The position numbers were made by a program, and so were the translations under genes. A DNA stretch of 64,000 nucleotides from an uncultured Flavobacteriaceae bacterium. Lineage in GTDB: Bacteria > Bacteroidota > Bacteroidia > Flavobacteriales > Flavobacteriaceae. Each line of letters begins with the position of its first letter. Within the stretch, counting starts at the first letter, position 1. Below, piece by piece: positions 18,146 through 26,431 of this stretch. Where the stretch lies: assembly GCA_947500385.1 (NCBI GenBank), contig CANMSA010000001.1:1-64000 (forward strand), written 5' to 3'. Below the pieces are notes generated by a model. It saw only the letters and a list, made by a program, of their open reading frames with translations, was not told the DNA's origin and searched no databases.

Positions 18146-18670
18146 ATGATAAAAGGAACATGTTGGGTAGCCGACGATTATGTAATGGCGTATGACATTA
18201 TCATTCAAGAATATTGGACTTCGGCTATTGATGCCACTGAGAATAGCAAATGGGTAATGGCCGGGGTAAAAGAAGAATTCAATAAAGAAAATGCTTTTAA
18301 GGACCAAGGACACACATTCATTGTGGCCGCACATAACTTTGCCGGCGGGGGCAAATCGATCGAGCATGTGATTACAGGGCTCATGGGAGCCGGTATCCAA
18401 GCCGTGTTTGCTACCAGTTTTGCCCGGTTGCAATTTAGGAATGCCATTAACTACGGTTTACCTTTTGTAACCTGTGATAGCATCAGCGAAGGCTGTGACA
18501 CGGGGGATGAGTTGGAGTACGATCCGGAAAGTGGTTTGATTCGTAACCTTACAAAAGAAACGGAGTTTCAATCGGTACCGGCCGCTCCTTTTGTGGCCGA
18601 AGTCGGTGAGGCGGGGGGCTTGATGAACTACATTCGTGAAAAAATAGCGCAAGGCGAAGCGATCGAATAG
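18146..18670 (+). CDS. Aconitase-superfamily hydro-lyase small subunit (LeuD-like), altered active-site loop
   Basis: A 174-residue swivel-domain subunit expected to pair with the LeuC-like protein at 15504. The core ATSFARLQFRNAINYGLPFV is clear LeuD/IPMI signature. The catalytic loop, normally G-S-S-R-E-H, reads GKSIEH (residues 69-74), so the first serine and the arginine are replaced by Lys70 and Ile72. In aconitase these positions act as base and substrate-carboxylate ligand, so either the substrate differs or chemistry is shifted. The DNA reading of the loop is unambiguous and the frame is intact. Confidence 0.82.
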   Translation: MIKGTCWVADDYVMAYDIIIQEYWTSAIDATENSKWVMAGVKEEFNKENAFKDQGHTFIVAAHNFAGGGKSIEHVITGLMGAGIQAVFATSFARLQFRNAINYGLPFVTCDSISEGCDTGDELEYDPESGLIRNLTKETEFQSVPAAPFVAEVGEAGGLMNYIREKIAQGEAIE

Positions 18671-18817
18671 GTATGACAATTCATTGTTGAATATGCTTAC
18701 CGTGTTTTCGGTCTCGCATTAAAATCCCGACAAAGGAAACTAATCGCTATAAAGCGTATCTTCATTGAAATTTTCTTAAAGTAAGAAATCAAATCCTTCA
18801 ATTTGCCCAATTTTTAA

Positions 18818-18852
18818 TGATTAACCATGTTAATTATTAATTATATTAACTA
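18818..18852 (+). promoter_or_regulatory. Operator C: double overlapping palindrome before the aldolase operon
   Basis: Copies at 18818-18836 (TGATTAA / TTAATTA) and 18834-18852 (TTATTAA / TTAACTA) share 3 bp and run into TATTTTTAG, then AGTACATTGTAC. Operator A is followed by the closely similar AGTACATTAGTAC. The coding start is about 120 bp downstream, leaving a longer leader than at the other sites. Confidence 0.72.
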
Positions 18853-18872
18853 TTTTTAGTACATTGTACCTG

Positions 18873-18899
18873 TCCGGTAATCCGATACGTATCGCCGGA
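18873..18899 (+). promoter_or_regulatory. Leader inverted repeat (possible hairpin)
   Basis: A perfect 12-bp palindrome CGATACGTATCG (18883-18894) is enclosed by TCCGG (18873-18877) and CCGGA (18895-18899), with a five-base bulge on one side. It lies in the presumed 5' leader between operator C and the aldolase start. It could be an RNA hairpin or a second protein site; there is no T-run to make it a terminator. Confidence 0.4.
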
Positions 18900-18973
18900 G
18901 AAAATCAGTTGCTTGGTTCGCAAAAAATCTCTGATCGTATTTTTAGAACTTGAAGCACATCTATCGAGAGACT

Positions 18974-19735
18974 ATGAGAGAAAATCAACTAAAGAAGAGA
19001 ATACAAGCAGGAAAAGCCGGTTTAGGGGTAATTTCCCCGACCATTGACCCTACCATTTGCGAATACATAGGGCTCCTAGGCATGGATTTCTATATGATCG
19101 ACGGGGAACATGGGGCAATTACCGCTTCGGATGTCACCAATATGGTTCGTGCGTGCGAATTAAGAAACACCACTCCCCTAGCCCGTATCAGAAGTGTTGA
19201 CACCAAACTCATTTTACAATATATGGATGCGGGAATCATGGGGGTTATGATGCCAACGGTGGACAATGCAGACGATGTAAAAACCTTGGTTGAAGCCATT
19301 AAATACCCCCCATTCGGAAAAAGAGGATTGGGTCCGGTACGCGCATCCGACTATATGCAGGGGCCAATGAGCCAAGCCGAGTATGTGACCTTCGCAAATG
19401 AGCAAACGCTGGTAATGCCGCAAATAGAATCTATGGAATGCGTAAAAAACCTTCCTGAACTTTGTAAAATCGAGGGGGTTGACGGTTTTATCATTGGTCC
19501 ACGAGACCTGGCCATGTCAATGGGTTTTTATGACGGTCCGGCCCATGATGAGGTTAAAAAAGTCTTGGACGATATTTTTGCCACGATCTTGGATTCCGGC
19601 AAATGGTTCGGGACGGTAGCGGGCAACGCTGCCGGTGCAGAGGCCCTTATTGAAAAAGGTGCCTCAATGATCATGAATTCTGTTCAAGGATTGATCAAAG
19701 CATCTGGGAATGCCTTTCTACAAGCAAGAAACTAA
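18974..19735 (+). CDS. HpcH/HpaI family class II aldolase
   Basis: About 253 residues from ATG 18974; an upstream TTG at 18950 is a weaker alternative. HpaI-type enzymes reversibly cleave 4-hydroxy-2-oxo acids to pyruvate and an aldehyde, with a divalent metal. Expected active-site residues are present: His46 in DGEHG, Arg71 in LARIRS, metal ligands Glu152 (MPQIES) and Asp178 (GPRDLA). KRGLGPVRASDYM is also typical. First gene of an operon with the HapK-like protein, SDR and probably HyuA. It likely performs the carbon-carbon cleavage of the pathway (inference). Confidence 0.88.
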   Translation: MRENQLKKRIQAGKAGLGVISPTIDPTICEYIGLLGMDFYMIDGEHGAITASDVTNMVRACELRNTTPLARIRSVDTKLILQYMDAGIMGVMMPTVDNADDVKTLVEAIKYPPFGKRGLGPVRASDYMQGPMSQAEYVTFANEQTLVMPQIESMECVKNLPELCKIEGVDGFIIGPRDLAMSMGFYDGPAHDEVKKVLDDIFATILDSGKWFGTVAGNAAGAEALIEKGASMIMNSVQGLIKASGNAFLQARN

Positions 19736-19761
19736 CTATACGAAACGTAAAAATAAAAACT

Positions 19762-20073
19762 ATGTCAGCACTCGTCGTATTATTCAACCTTAAGGATCAA
19801 AGCGCCAAGGAGGCATATGAGCAATGGGCCAAAACCACCGATGTACCCACCGCCTCTAAAATGAGCTGTGTGGATGATTTTAAAGTCTTTAGACTCGGTA
19901 ATGTAATGGGCACGGAACAACCCGCTCCCTATCAGTATTGCGAGGTATTACAGATCAATGACATGAACAAGCTTGGAGAAGAAGCCGGTTCAGAGGCCAT
20001 GCAAAAAGTAGCCGCCCAATTTCAGTCGTTTGCAGACAATCCCATGTTTATCATCTCCGAACAAATAGCCTAA
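19762..20073 (+). CDS. HapK/REDY-like small protein
   Basis: A 103-residue soluble protein resembling the REDY-like HapK family, named from prodigiosin (tripyrrole) biosynthesis clusters; the fold is a dimeric alpha/beta-barrel-type ferredoxin-like domain. Characteristic stretches are ALVVLFNLKDQSAKEAYEQWA, DDFKVFRLG and a final FADNPMFIISEQIA. The catalytic role of the family is not established. It lies between aldolase and SDR (26 and 2 bp), so it belongs to the same pathway. Confidence 0.7.
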   Translation: MSALVVLFNLKDQSAKEAYEQWAKTTDVPTASKMSCVDDFKVFRLGNVMGTEQPAPYQYCEVLQINDMNKLGEEAGSEAMQKVAAQFQSFADNPMFIISEQIA

Positions 20074-20075
20074 AC

Positions 20076-20909
20076 ATGTACAATCTAAAAGGAAAAACAG
20101 CTATCGTAACCGGTTCCGGAAGAATTGATGGTATTGGGGAGGCAATTGTATTGAAGCTGGCCGAGCAGGGCTGTAATGTGGTCATTTCAGATATTGGTGT
20201 CGCTCAGGGCGAAAACTTTAGCGAAGAACACATTGGCACTACCGCCGATATGGAAACCATCGTACAGAAAGCAAAGGACAAAGGTGTGAATGCTACCGCT
20301 ATCGTATGTGACATTCGCTTTGAGGATCAGGTGGCCAAGTTGGTCGAAAAAACAAAAGAGGCGTTTGGCAGTGTAGATATTCTGGTGAACAATGCAGGTG
20401 TAGGTTATATCATGGAGCCCTTTACCGAATTCAAAGAAGAAAGCTGGGACGCCGTACTCGATGTGAACCTCAAAGGGGCATTTTTATGTTCCAAGCATGC
20501 CGCCCTTCAAATGATCGAACAAGGCCACGGAGGGGCCATTATCAACATCGCCAGCCAAGCTGCCAAGTCGGGTTTTCCCTTTGCGGCGGCCTACACGGCC
20601 TCAAAGCACGGAATGATCGGTCTTACCCGTTCCAATGCCGTAGAACTGGGCGCCTACAAGATACGGGTGAACGCTGTGTGCCCCAACCATATTACCACAG
20701 GTCTGGGACATTGGCAAAATAAATTCTTTAGCGATAAGCTTGGATTGGAATATGACGACTACCTACAAGCCATTGTAGATAAAAACCCTTTGAAACGAAC
20801 AGGCTTGGTAGAGGATATCGCCAAAGCAGTCGCTTTTTTGGCCTCTGATCAAGCAGATTACATAACAGGAGAGGCCATGAACGTATCGGGTGGGGAAGAA
20901 TATCATTAA
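20076..20909 (+). CDS. Short-chain dehydrogenase/reductase
   Basis: A 277-residue NAD(P)-dependent classical SDR. The cofactor segment is TGSGRIDGIGEA; NNAG is present; the catalytic Ser160 (NIASQ), Tyr173 and Lys177 (YTASKHG) are in place. It ends GEAMNVSGGEEYH, typical of the family. It would oxidise a secondary alcohol or reduce a ketone of a pathway intermediate. It is translationally close to the HapK-like gene (2-bp gap). Substrate unknown. Confidence 0.9.
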   Translation: MYNLKGKTAIVTGSGRIDGIGEAIVLKLAEQGCNVVISDIGVAQGENFSEEHIGTTADMETIVQKAKDKGVNATAIVCDIRFEDQVAKLVEKTKEAFGSVDILVNNAGVGYIMEPFTEFKEESWDAVLDVNLKGAFLCSKHAALQMIEQGHGGAIINIASQAAKSGFPFAAAYTASKHGMIGLTRSNAVELGAYKIRVNAVCPNHITTGLGHWQNKFFSDKLGLEYDDYLQAIVDKNPLKRTGLVEDIAKAVAFLASDQADYITGEAMNVSGGEEYH

Positions 20910-20914
20910 AGAAG

Positions 20915-21160
20915 TACGAATCTAAAAGTACAAAGTATGGGGTACAAAGTAGGAAGTATGGAAGTAAAACAGCTTTTAAAGTACTAGCTGAAAATAACTA
21001 GTTGGAAGTAGCAGTAAACAGTTATTAGGGAGCTAAACTCGTACCAAAGCAAATTAATAGCTTCAAAAAGAAATACAAAAAAGAAGAAGAGCCAAGAGAC
21101 AAGAGGTTTTTATGATTTGCAGAAACTTGAACTTGAAACTTGTGCTTGAACTTGAACATG
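20915..21160. repeat. Intergenic region of repeated short words
   Basis: The 257-bp gap between the SDR and HyuA carries no gene. It is built of recurring words: AAGTAC, ACAAAGTATGG and GGAAGTATGG near 20925-20970, and repeated AACTTGAA/TTGAACTTGAA near 21122-21155, immediately before the hyuA start. No copy of the shared operator was found here. Similar word-repeat DNA fills the left edge of the window. Confidence 0.7.
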
Positions 21161-21166
21161 ACATAA

Positions 21167-23239
21167 ATGAAACTAGGAATAGACATAGGCGGAACCTTTA
21201 CAGACTTCGTATTGTTCGATGATCGCAGTAATCAATTGTATTTCGCAAAAACCTTGACCACCTACCCCGATCCCACCGTAGGTATTTTTAACGGGGTCAA
21301 GGAACTCGAAGAGAAATTTGGTTTCCCAGTGAAAGAAATGAGCGGTATTGTTCATGGGACTACTCTGGTAACCAATGCGGTAATCGAACGCAAAGGGGCA
21401 AAAACCGCCTTCATTACTACCAAGGGTTTTGAGGACGTGCTTGAAATAGGCCGGGAAATGCGCTACGACATCTATGATATATTTCTAACCATGCCCAAAC
21501 CTTTGGTGCCACGAAATTTACGCATGGGAGTTAGCGAACGGGTCGATATCCAAGGCAACGTGGTAACCCCTTTGGACGAAAGTGCCCTACAATCTTTAAC
21601 GACTACCTTACAAGAAAACGGCATTGAGGCCGTTGGTATTTGTCTTTTGAACTCCTTTGCAAATACCGCACATGAAAAAACGGTAGGGGAATACTTGTCG
21701 GCACACGCCCCCAACATGTACTACAGCCTATCTTCAGAAATTATGCCGGAAATCAGGGAGTACGAGCGCAGTTCCGCTACTGCCATGAACGCCTATGTAC
21801 AACCTATCACCGATAAATATTTAAAAGATTTTGAGACCCAATTACGGGTCGCCGGTTTTGAAGGGAACATCAATATCATGATTTCCAGTGGGAAGCTTAC
21901 CACCATAGACGGCGCACGAAAATCCCCCATTCACTTATTGGAATCTGGTCCGGCCGGTGGTGCCATGGCAGGGGTTTTTTACGGCAAACACCTACAAGAA
22001 GAAAACCTGTTGTGCTTTGATATGGGCGGTACCACGGCAAAAGCCTGTGTAATCTATGAGGGAGAACCCGAAATTACAAATCATTTTGAAGCAGGTCGCG
22101 TAAAGCGATTTAAAAAAGGGAGTGGGCTACCGGTTCGTATCCCTGTAATCGATTTGATCGAAATCGGCGCCGGTGGTGGCAGCATTGCGCGTGTAAATAC
22201 GATTGGCCTTTTAACCGTGGGCCCCGATAGCGCCTCCTCGACCCCTGGTCCGGCTTGCTATAACCTCGGAGGAGAAGATCCCACCGTGACCGACGCCGAT
22301 CTGGTGTTGGGTTATTTAAATGCTGATTATTTCCTCGGCGGAGAAATGAAACTAAATGTTGCGGCAGCTCGCACAGCCATAGAAACCAAATTGGCAAAAC
22401 CTTTGGGTATTTCAATCGAGGACGCTGCCATGGGCATACACAAAATCGTAAACGAAAACATGGCCAATGCGGCAAGGGTGCATGTTCTTGAAAAAGGAAT
22501 GGACCCCAGACATTTTAATATGATCGGTTTTGGTGGTGCCGGACCGGTGCATGCCTTTGGGGTTGCAAAATTGTTGAATACAAAACGGCTCATTATTCCC
22601 GTGGGTGCCGGGGTTACCTCAGCACTCGGATTTTTGGTTTCTCCTGTGGCGAGTGAAAAAATACACAGCCATATCTCAGAATTGAGGGCGCTCAATTGGG
22701 AGGAGACCAATGCCTTTTTAAGGGATATGGAAAATGACGGGTATCAATTTTTGGCCCAATCTGGAATCCAAAAAAAGGACGCTACGGTACAACGTGTCGT
22801 AGAGATGCGTTACTACGGGCAAGGACATGAAATTACGATCGAACTACCCGAAGGTCCCTTAGATGCCGAGACAATCCCTGAAATTGAAAAGCGTTTTATC
22901 AAGGAATATGAATTTAGATACAATCGCGCTATCGAGGGGATGCAGATGGAAATGGTGACTTGGCGTGTCGTGGTGCAAGGCCCTGTCCCGGAAATGGAGG
23001 TGAAACAATTCTCTACTACTGGTAGTGACGCTCAGGCGTACAAGGGAACCCGCAAAGTGTTTTTCGAAGAAACCGGCTATTTAGATTGCCCAGTATATGA
23101 CCGCTATGCCCTAAAACCGGACGAAAGGTTCGATGGTCCAGCGATTATTGAAGAAACGGAAAGCACCACAGTAATCGGTATTAACAGTACGGTTCAAGTA
23201 GACAAAGACAAAAATATCCTAATCGATTTGCAGTATTAA
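21167..23239 (+). CDS. hyuA: Hydantoinase/oxoprolinase family protein, subunit A
   Basis: A 690-residue ATPase-fold subunit of the HyuA/5-oxoprolinase/acetone-carboxylase family. The N-terminal phosphate-binding segment GIDIGGTFTDFVLFD and the second motif DMGGTTAKACVI are intact, as are HGTTLVTNA and GFGGAGPVHAF. With HyuB it usually couples ATP hydrolysis to opening a cyclic amide (N-methylhydantoin, 5-oxoproline, caprolactam) or carboxylating a ketone. The FAD enzyme starts 1 bp after its stop. HyuB is encoded beyond that gene, behind its own operator. Cytoplasmic. A lactam or imide substrate is plausible; not proven. Confidence 0.9.
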   Translation: MKLGIDIGGTFTDFVLFDDRSNQLYFAKTLTTYPDPTVGIFNGVKELEEKFGFPVKEMSGIVHGTTLVTNAVIERKGAKTAFITTKGFEDVLEIGREMRYDIYDIFLTMPKPLVPRNLRMGVSERVDIQGNVVTPLDESALQSLTTTLQENGIEAVGICLLNSFANTAHEKTVGEYLSAHAPNMYYSLSSEIMPEIREYERSSATAMNAYVQPITDKYLKDFETQLRVAGFEGNINIMISSGKLTTIDGARKSPIHLLESGPAGGAMAGVFYGKHLQEENLLCFDMGGTTAKACVIYEGEPEITNHFEAGRVKRFKKGSGLPVRIPVIDLIEIGAGGGSIARVNTIGLLTVGPDSASSTPGPACYNLGGEDPTVTDADLVLGYLNADYFLGGEMKLNVAAARTAIETKLAKPLGISIEDAAMGIHKIVNENMANAARVHVLEKGMDPRHFNMIGFGGAGPVHAFGVAKLLNTKRLIIPVGAGVTSALGFLVSPVASEKIHSHISELRALNWEETNAFLRDMENDGYQFLAQSGIQKKDATVQRVVEMRYYGQGHEITIELPEGPLDAETIPEIEKRFIKEYEFRYNRAIEGMQMEMVTWRVVVQGPVPEMEVKQFSTTGSDAQAYKGTRKVFFEETGYLDCPVYDRYALKPDERFDGPAIIEETESTTVIGINSTVQVDKDKNILIDLQY

Positions 23240-23240
23240 G

Positions 23241-24668
23241 ATGATGTATGATATTCTGATAGTAGGAGCCGGTACAGCCGGTATGAGCTGCGCGATCACG
23301 GCCGCCCAGAAAGGTTTGAAAGTTGGTGTCGTCGAAAAATCGGATATTCCAGGTGGGGCCCTGCATTGGTCGGGAGGCCATATGAGCGCTGGGGGAACCC
23401 ACCTTCAAAGAGAAAAGGGTATTGAAGACAGTCCAGAAAAACACTTGGCCGATATTTATCGCATTAACCGGAAATCGGGAGATTTGGACCTGATCGAAAT
23501 GGCGGTACAAGAGGCCCCAAAAACGATTGCATGGTTGAACGATATTGGAATGGAGTGGGCACCGGAATGTCCGCGCATCATCTATGGCCATGTAGCCTAT
23601 GATACCGCGCGTACCATTTACGGTCCCGAAAAGGCTTTGAGTATCTATAAAGTACTACTTCCTCTTTGGGACCAACAAATTGCCAATGGAAACATCACCT
23701 GTTACTACGAACATACTTTCGTCGGACTTGATACATCTGGTAATCGTTTTGATACGGTGGTATGCGAATCCGAAAAAGGGCTGTCTCGACATACCGGAAA
23801 AAACATTGTGATTACCTCCGGTGGGTATGGCAGCAATCCTGCTTACTTCCAACAAAAACATCCAGGAATTCCCTTGGTAAGCTCTTGTTATCCGACCGCA
23901 ACGGCAGATGGGCATGTGATTCTAGAAAAGCATGGCGCCCGCTTTCAGTTTGGAGAATTTCATTTGCCCAGCTTGGGAGGAATGGAGGAAGAAGAAGGCA
24001 GTGGCCGTGTCGACTTTAATAAGGCATGGGCCATGGTTTTGACATCGGTCTATAGACAACCTCGGGATATTTATGTCAACGCACATGGCAAACGTTTTAT
24101 TAAAGAGGATGAAGCAAGCCCAGAAACCCGTGAATTAATTACCATGCAGCAACCAAATTGGTGTTTTTGGGTAATTTTTGACGAAACTGCTTTGAATTCT
24201 CCTGACGAAAATGGGAATCACAATCCGATCATTATTGGGCGAACCATAGCAGAAATGAAGGCTGAAGCCAAAAAAGAAAATGCCCTTTGCATGGCCAACT
24301 CCATAGAGGCATTGGCGGTTAAAACCGGGCTTCCCAAAGAACAACTTACCGAAACAATAAGCCAATATAATGAAATGGTGGTATCCAAATCGGACCTCGA
24401 TTTTGGTCGCACCTATTTGGAAGACCCCATCTGCACCGCTCCTTTTTATGCTCTGAAGGTACACGCATCGGTGCTGGTAACCTTCGGAGGTATTAAAGTA
24501 AATAAACATTTGCAGGTATTGGATGCAGATGGGCAACCAATGCCGGGAATATATGCCGCCGGGGAAGTCCTCGGTTTGGGCGCTACCAGCGGTAGTTCTT
24601 TTTGCAGCGGAATGGCGATTACCCCAGCCTTGGGCTTTGGAAGACTGTTGGGAAAAACCCTGTCATAA
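23241..24668 (+). CDS. FAD-dependent oxidoreductase, fumarate reductase/KSTD-like
   Basis: A 475-residue flavoprotein of the succinate dehydrogenase/fumarate reductase/3-ketosteroid-dehydrogenase family. N-terminal ILIVGAGTAGMSCAITAAQ and GGALHWSGGHMSAGG bind FAD; the C-terminal GGIKVNKHLQV, GIYAAGEVLG and GSSFCSGMAITPALGFGR close the FAD domain. Such enzymes introduce or reduce a C=C bond next to a carbonyl or carboxylate. No signal peptide. It lies between HyuA and HyuB and probably makes or removes the double bond used by the hydro-lyase or hydrolase (inference). Confidence 0.87.
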   Translation: MMYDILIVGAGTAGMSCAITAAQKGLKVGVVEKSDIPGGALHWSGGHMSAGGTHLQREKGIEDSPEKHLADIYRINRKSGDLDLIEMAVQEAPKTIAWLNDIGMEWAPECPRIIYGHVAYDTARTIYGPEKALSIYKVLLPLWDQQIANGNITCYYEHTFVGLDTSGNRFDTVVCESEKGLSRHTGKNIVITSGGYGSNPAYFQQKHPGIPLVSSCYPTATADGHVILEKHGARFQFGEFHLPSLGGMEEEEGSGRVDFNKAWAMVLTSVYRQPRDIYVNAHGKRFIKEDEASPETRELITMQQPNWCFWVIFDETALNSPDENGNHNPIIIGRTIAEMKAEAKKENALCMANSIEALAVKTGLPKEQLTETISQYNEMVVSKSDLDFGRTYLEDPICTAPFYALKVHASVLVTFGGIKVNKHLQVLDADGQPMPGIYAAGEVLGLGATSGSSFCSGMAITPALGFGRLLGKTLS

Positions 24669-24718
24669 AAACCAAATCAGACTAGTTTTTGTGTCACTGA
24701 ACGATTTTTGGGAAACAA

Positions 24719-24733
24719 GCCTTGTTGCAAGGC
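24719..24733 (+). terminator. Possible intrinsic terminator after the FAD gene
   Basis: GCCTTG-TTG-CAAGGC forms a 6-bp stem with a 3-base loop, followed by AACATTTTT. It lies 50 bp after the FAD-enzyme stop and just before operator D, so it would separate the two transcription units. The stem is short. Confidence 0.4.
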
Positions 24734-24771
24734 AACATTTTTGGGCAGAAAGTTCGTTTACACACAAAAAT

Positions 24772-24790
24772 TAGTTAACTTAGTTAACTA
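24772..24790 (+). promoter_or_regulatory. Operator D: perfect palindrome abutting the hyuB start
   Basis: TAGTTAA-CTTAG-TTAACTA is a perfect inverted repeat; with flanking bases the arms are 9 bp (TTAGTTAAC / GTTAACTAA, 24771-24791). It is followed by TTTTAAGCT and the hyuB ATG at 24801, only 10 bp away. If the TAATTTTA box is the promoter -7 element, the transcript would be nearly leaderless. Single copy, like site I. Confidence 0.78.
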
Positions 24791-24800
24791 ATTTTAAGCT

Positions 24801-26420
24801 ATGCAGCAAACAGCTACTACTTTCGATCCGATAGCCCTTAGCATACTATGGTCTAGATTAATCAGCATTGTTGATGAAGCAGGTACTACTTTGCAACGAA
24901 CCTCCTTTTCGACCGTTACTAGGGAGAGTAATGATTTTGCAGTTGTTTTAATGGATAGAAAGGGTAGGTCAATAGCCCAATCAAGCGTCTCCGTACCTTC
25001 GTTTTTAGGTGTTTTACCCATCCTTACGAAAGCATTGTTGAAGGACTATTTCCCTTTGGAGACTTGGAAAGAAGGCGACGTAGTAATGACCAACGACCCT
25101 TGGCTATGTGCGGGTCATAAACCCGATATCGGCATCGTATCCCCAATATTTTTTGAAGAAAAATTGATAGGTTTTATTGGTACCATCGCCCATTCACCAG
25201 ATATGGGAGGACAACTCTGGGGAGCCGGCACCCGTGATGTGTATGAAGAAGGGCTCATGGTGCCGCCCACCAAATTGCTATCCGAAGGGAAACCCAATGA
25301 AACCCTTTTCAATATACTAATGCACAACGTTCGCGCCGCCGACCAGACAGTAGGTGATATTCGCGCCCAAGTAGCGGCCAACGATCAAGGCATCAAATCC
25401 TTATTAAAATTAATGGAGGAGAATAACTTGGACGATCTTCAAGAATTAGCGGATGCGGTCATAAATGCATCCGAAAAGGCAATGCGCGAAGCATTGTTGG
25501 CAGCACCCGATGGCAGTTACCAATATTCGTATGATACGGATGGTGATGGATTAGGCACGGGCTGTCATTTTGAAATTACAATTACCATCAAAGGCGATGA
25601 AATCGTTGCAGACTATACCGGTACCTCCGGAGCGCACTACATGAGCATCAATGCCGTATTAAATTACACTTTTGCCTATACGGCCTACCCGATTAAATGT
25701 GCTTTCAGTCCAGACGTGCCCAATAATGATGGGTCTTTTTACCCCATTACGGTCACTGCACCTGAAGGATGTTTGGTGAATGCACAAAAACCTTCCCCGC
25801 TCGGGGCTAGGAATGTCACGGGAAATATGCTACATTCCGTTGTCTTTGGAGCGCTGGCCAAGGCAGTACCGAATCAAGTACAGGCCGATTGTGGAAGCGC
25901 TTGCTGGTGTATCGTACTGAATGGAGAGCATAAAGGAAAAGAATTCGTAGAATACTTCTTTTTGAACGGAGGCTATGGTGCGCGGCCAAACATGGATGGG
26001 GAACACGTATTGAGTTTCCCGACAAATGTCGCCAATGTACCCATCGAAGTATTGGAGACCGATGTGGCGGTAATGGTAACCGAAAAGTCGCTCTTGCCAA
26101 ATTCCGCAGGAGAAGGGGAATTTAGGGGCGGACTCGGCCAACGGTTCAGTTTTAAGAACATAGGTGAAAAACCGATCAATGTTTCCATGATATCGGAAAA
26201 GACCCAAACGGTCGCCAAAGGAATTTTAGAGGGAGGGGATGGACAAATGGGTTCCGTACAAATACTTCCAGAACGAAAGTTCCCGCCCAAAGGATTGGAT
26301 AAACTGTTTCCTGGGGAGGAATTGATTCTAACACTCCCCGGAGGTGCAGGTTATGGAAATCCTGCCGATCGAGATAAGGAGGCAATAGCAACGGACCGAA
26401 TTTTAGGATATATCAGTTAA
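24801..26420 (+). CDS. hyuB: Hydantoinase/oxoprolinase family protein, subunit B
   Basis: A 539-residue HyuB-type subunit. The beginning (FDPIALSILWSRLISIVDEAGTTLQRTSFS) aligns with the usual HyuB start, supporting ATG 24801 despite its closeness to the operator. GDVVMTNDPWLCAGHKPD, PDMGGQ and the C-terminal LPGGAGYGNP are family signatures. It partners HyuA (21167) in ATP-dependent opening of cyclic amides or a related reaction. It leads an operon with a methyltransferase and three small genes. Confidence 0.9.
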   Translation: MQQTATTFDPIALSILWSRLISIVDEAGTTLQRTSFSTVTRESNDFAVVLMDRKGRSIAQSSVSVPSFLGVLPILTKALLKDYFPLETWKEGDVVMTNDPWLCAGHKPDIGIVSPIFFEEKLIGFIGTIAHSPDMGGQLWGAGTRDVYEEGLMVPPTKLLSEGKPNETLFNILMHNVRAADQTVGDIRAQVAANDQGIKSLLKLMEENNLDDLQELADAVINASEKAMREALLAAPDGSYQYSYDTDGDGLGTGCHFEITITIKGDEIVADYTGTSGAHYMSINAVLNYTFAYTAYPIKCAFSPDVPNNDGSFYPITVTAPEGCLVNAQKPSPLGARNVTGNMLHSVVFGALAKAVPNQVQADCGSACWCIVLNGEHKGKEFVEYFFLNGGYGARPNMDGEHVLSFPTNVANVPIEVLETDVAVMVTEKSLLPNSAGEGEFRGGLGQRFSFKNIGEKPINVSMISEKTQTVAKGILEGGDGQMGSVQILPERKFPPKGLDKLFPGEELILTLPGGAGYGNPADRDKEAIATDRILGYIS

Positions 26421-26431
26421 AAAAAGAAACT

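Noticed and set aside
15504-18670. Leucine biosynthesis leuCD genes
   Set aside because: No leuA, leuB or ilv gene is present, the large subunit is the short form, the small subunit has a changed active-site loop, and neighbours are catabolic.
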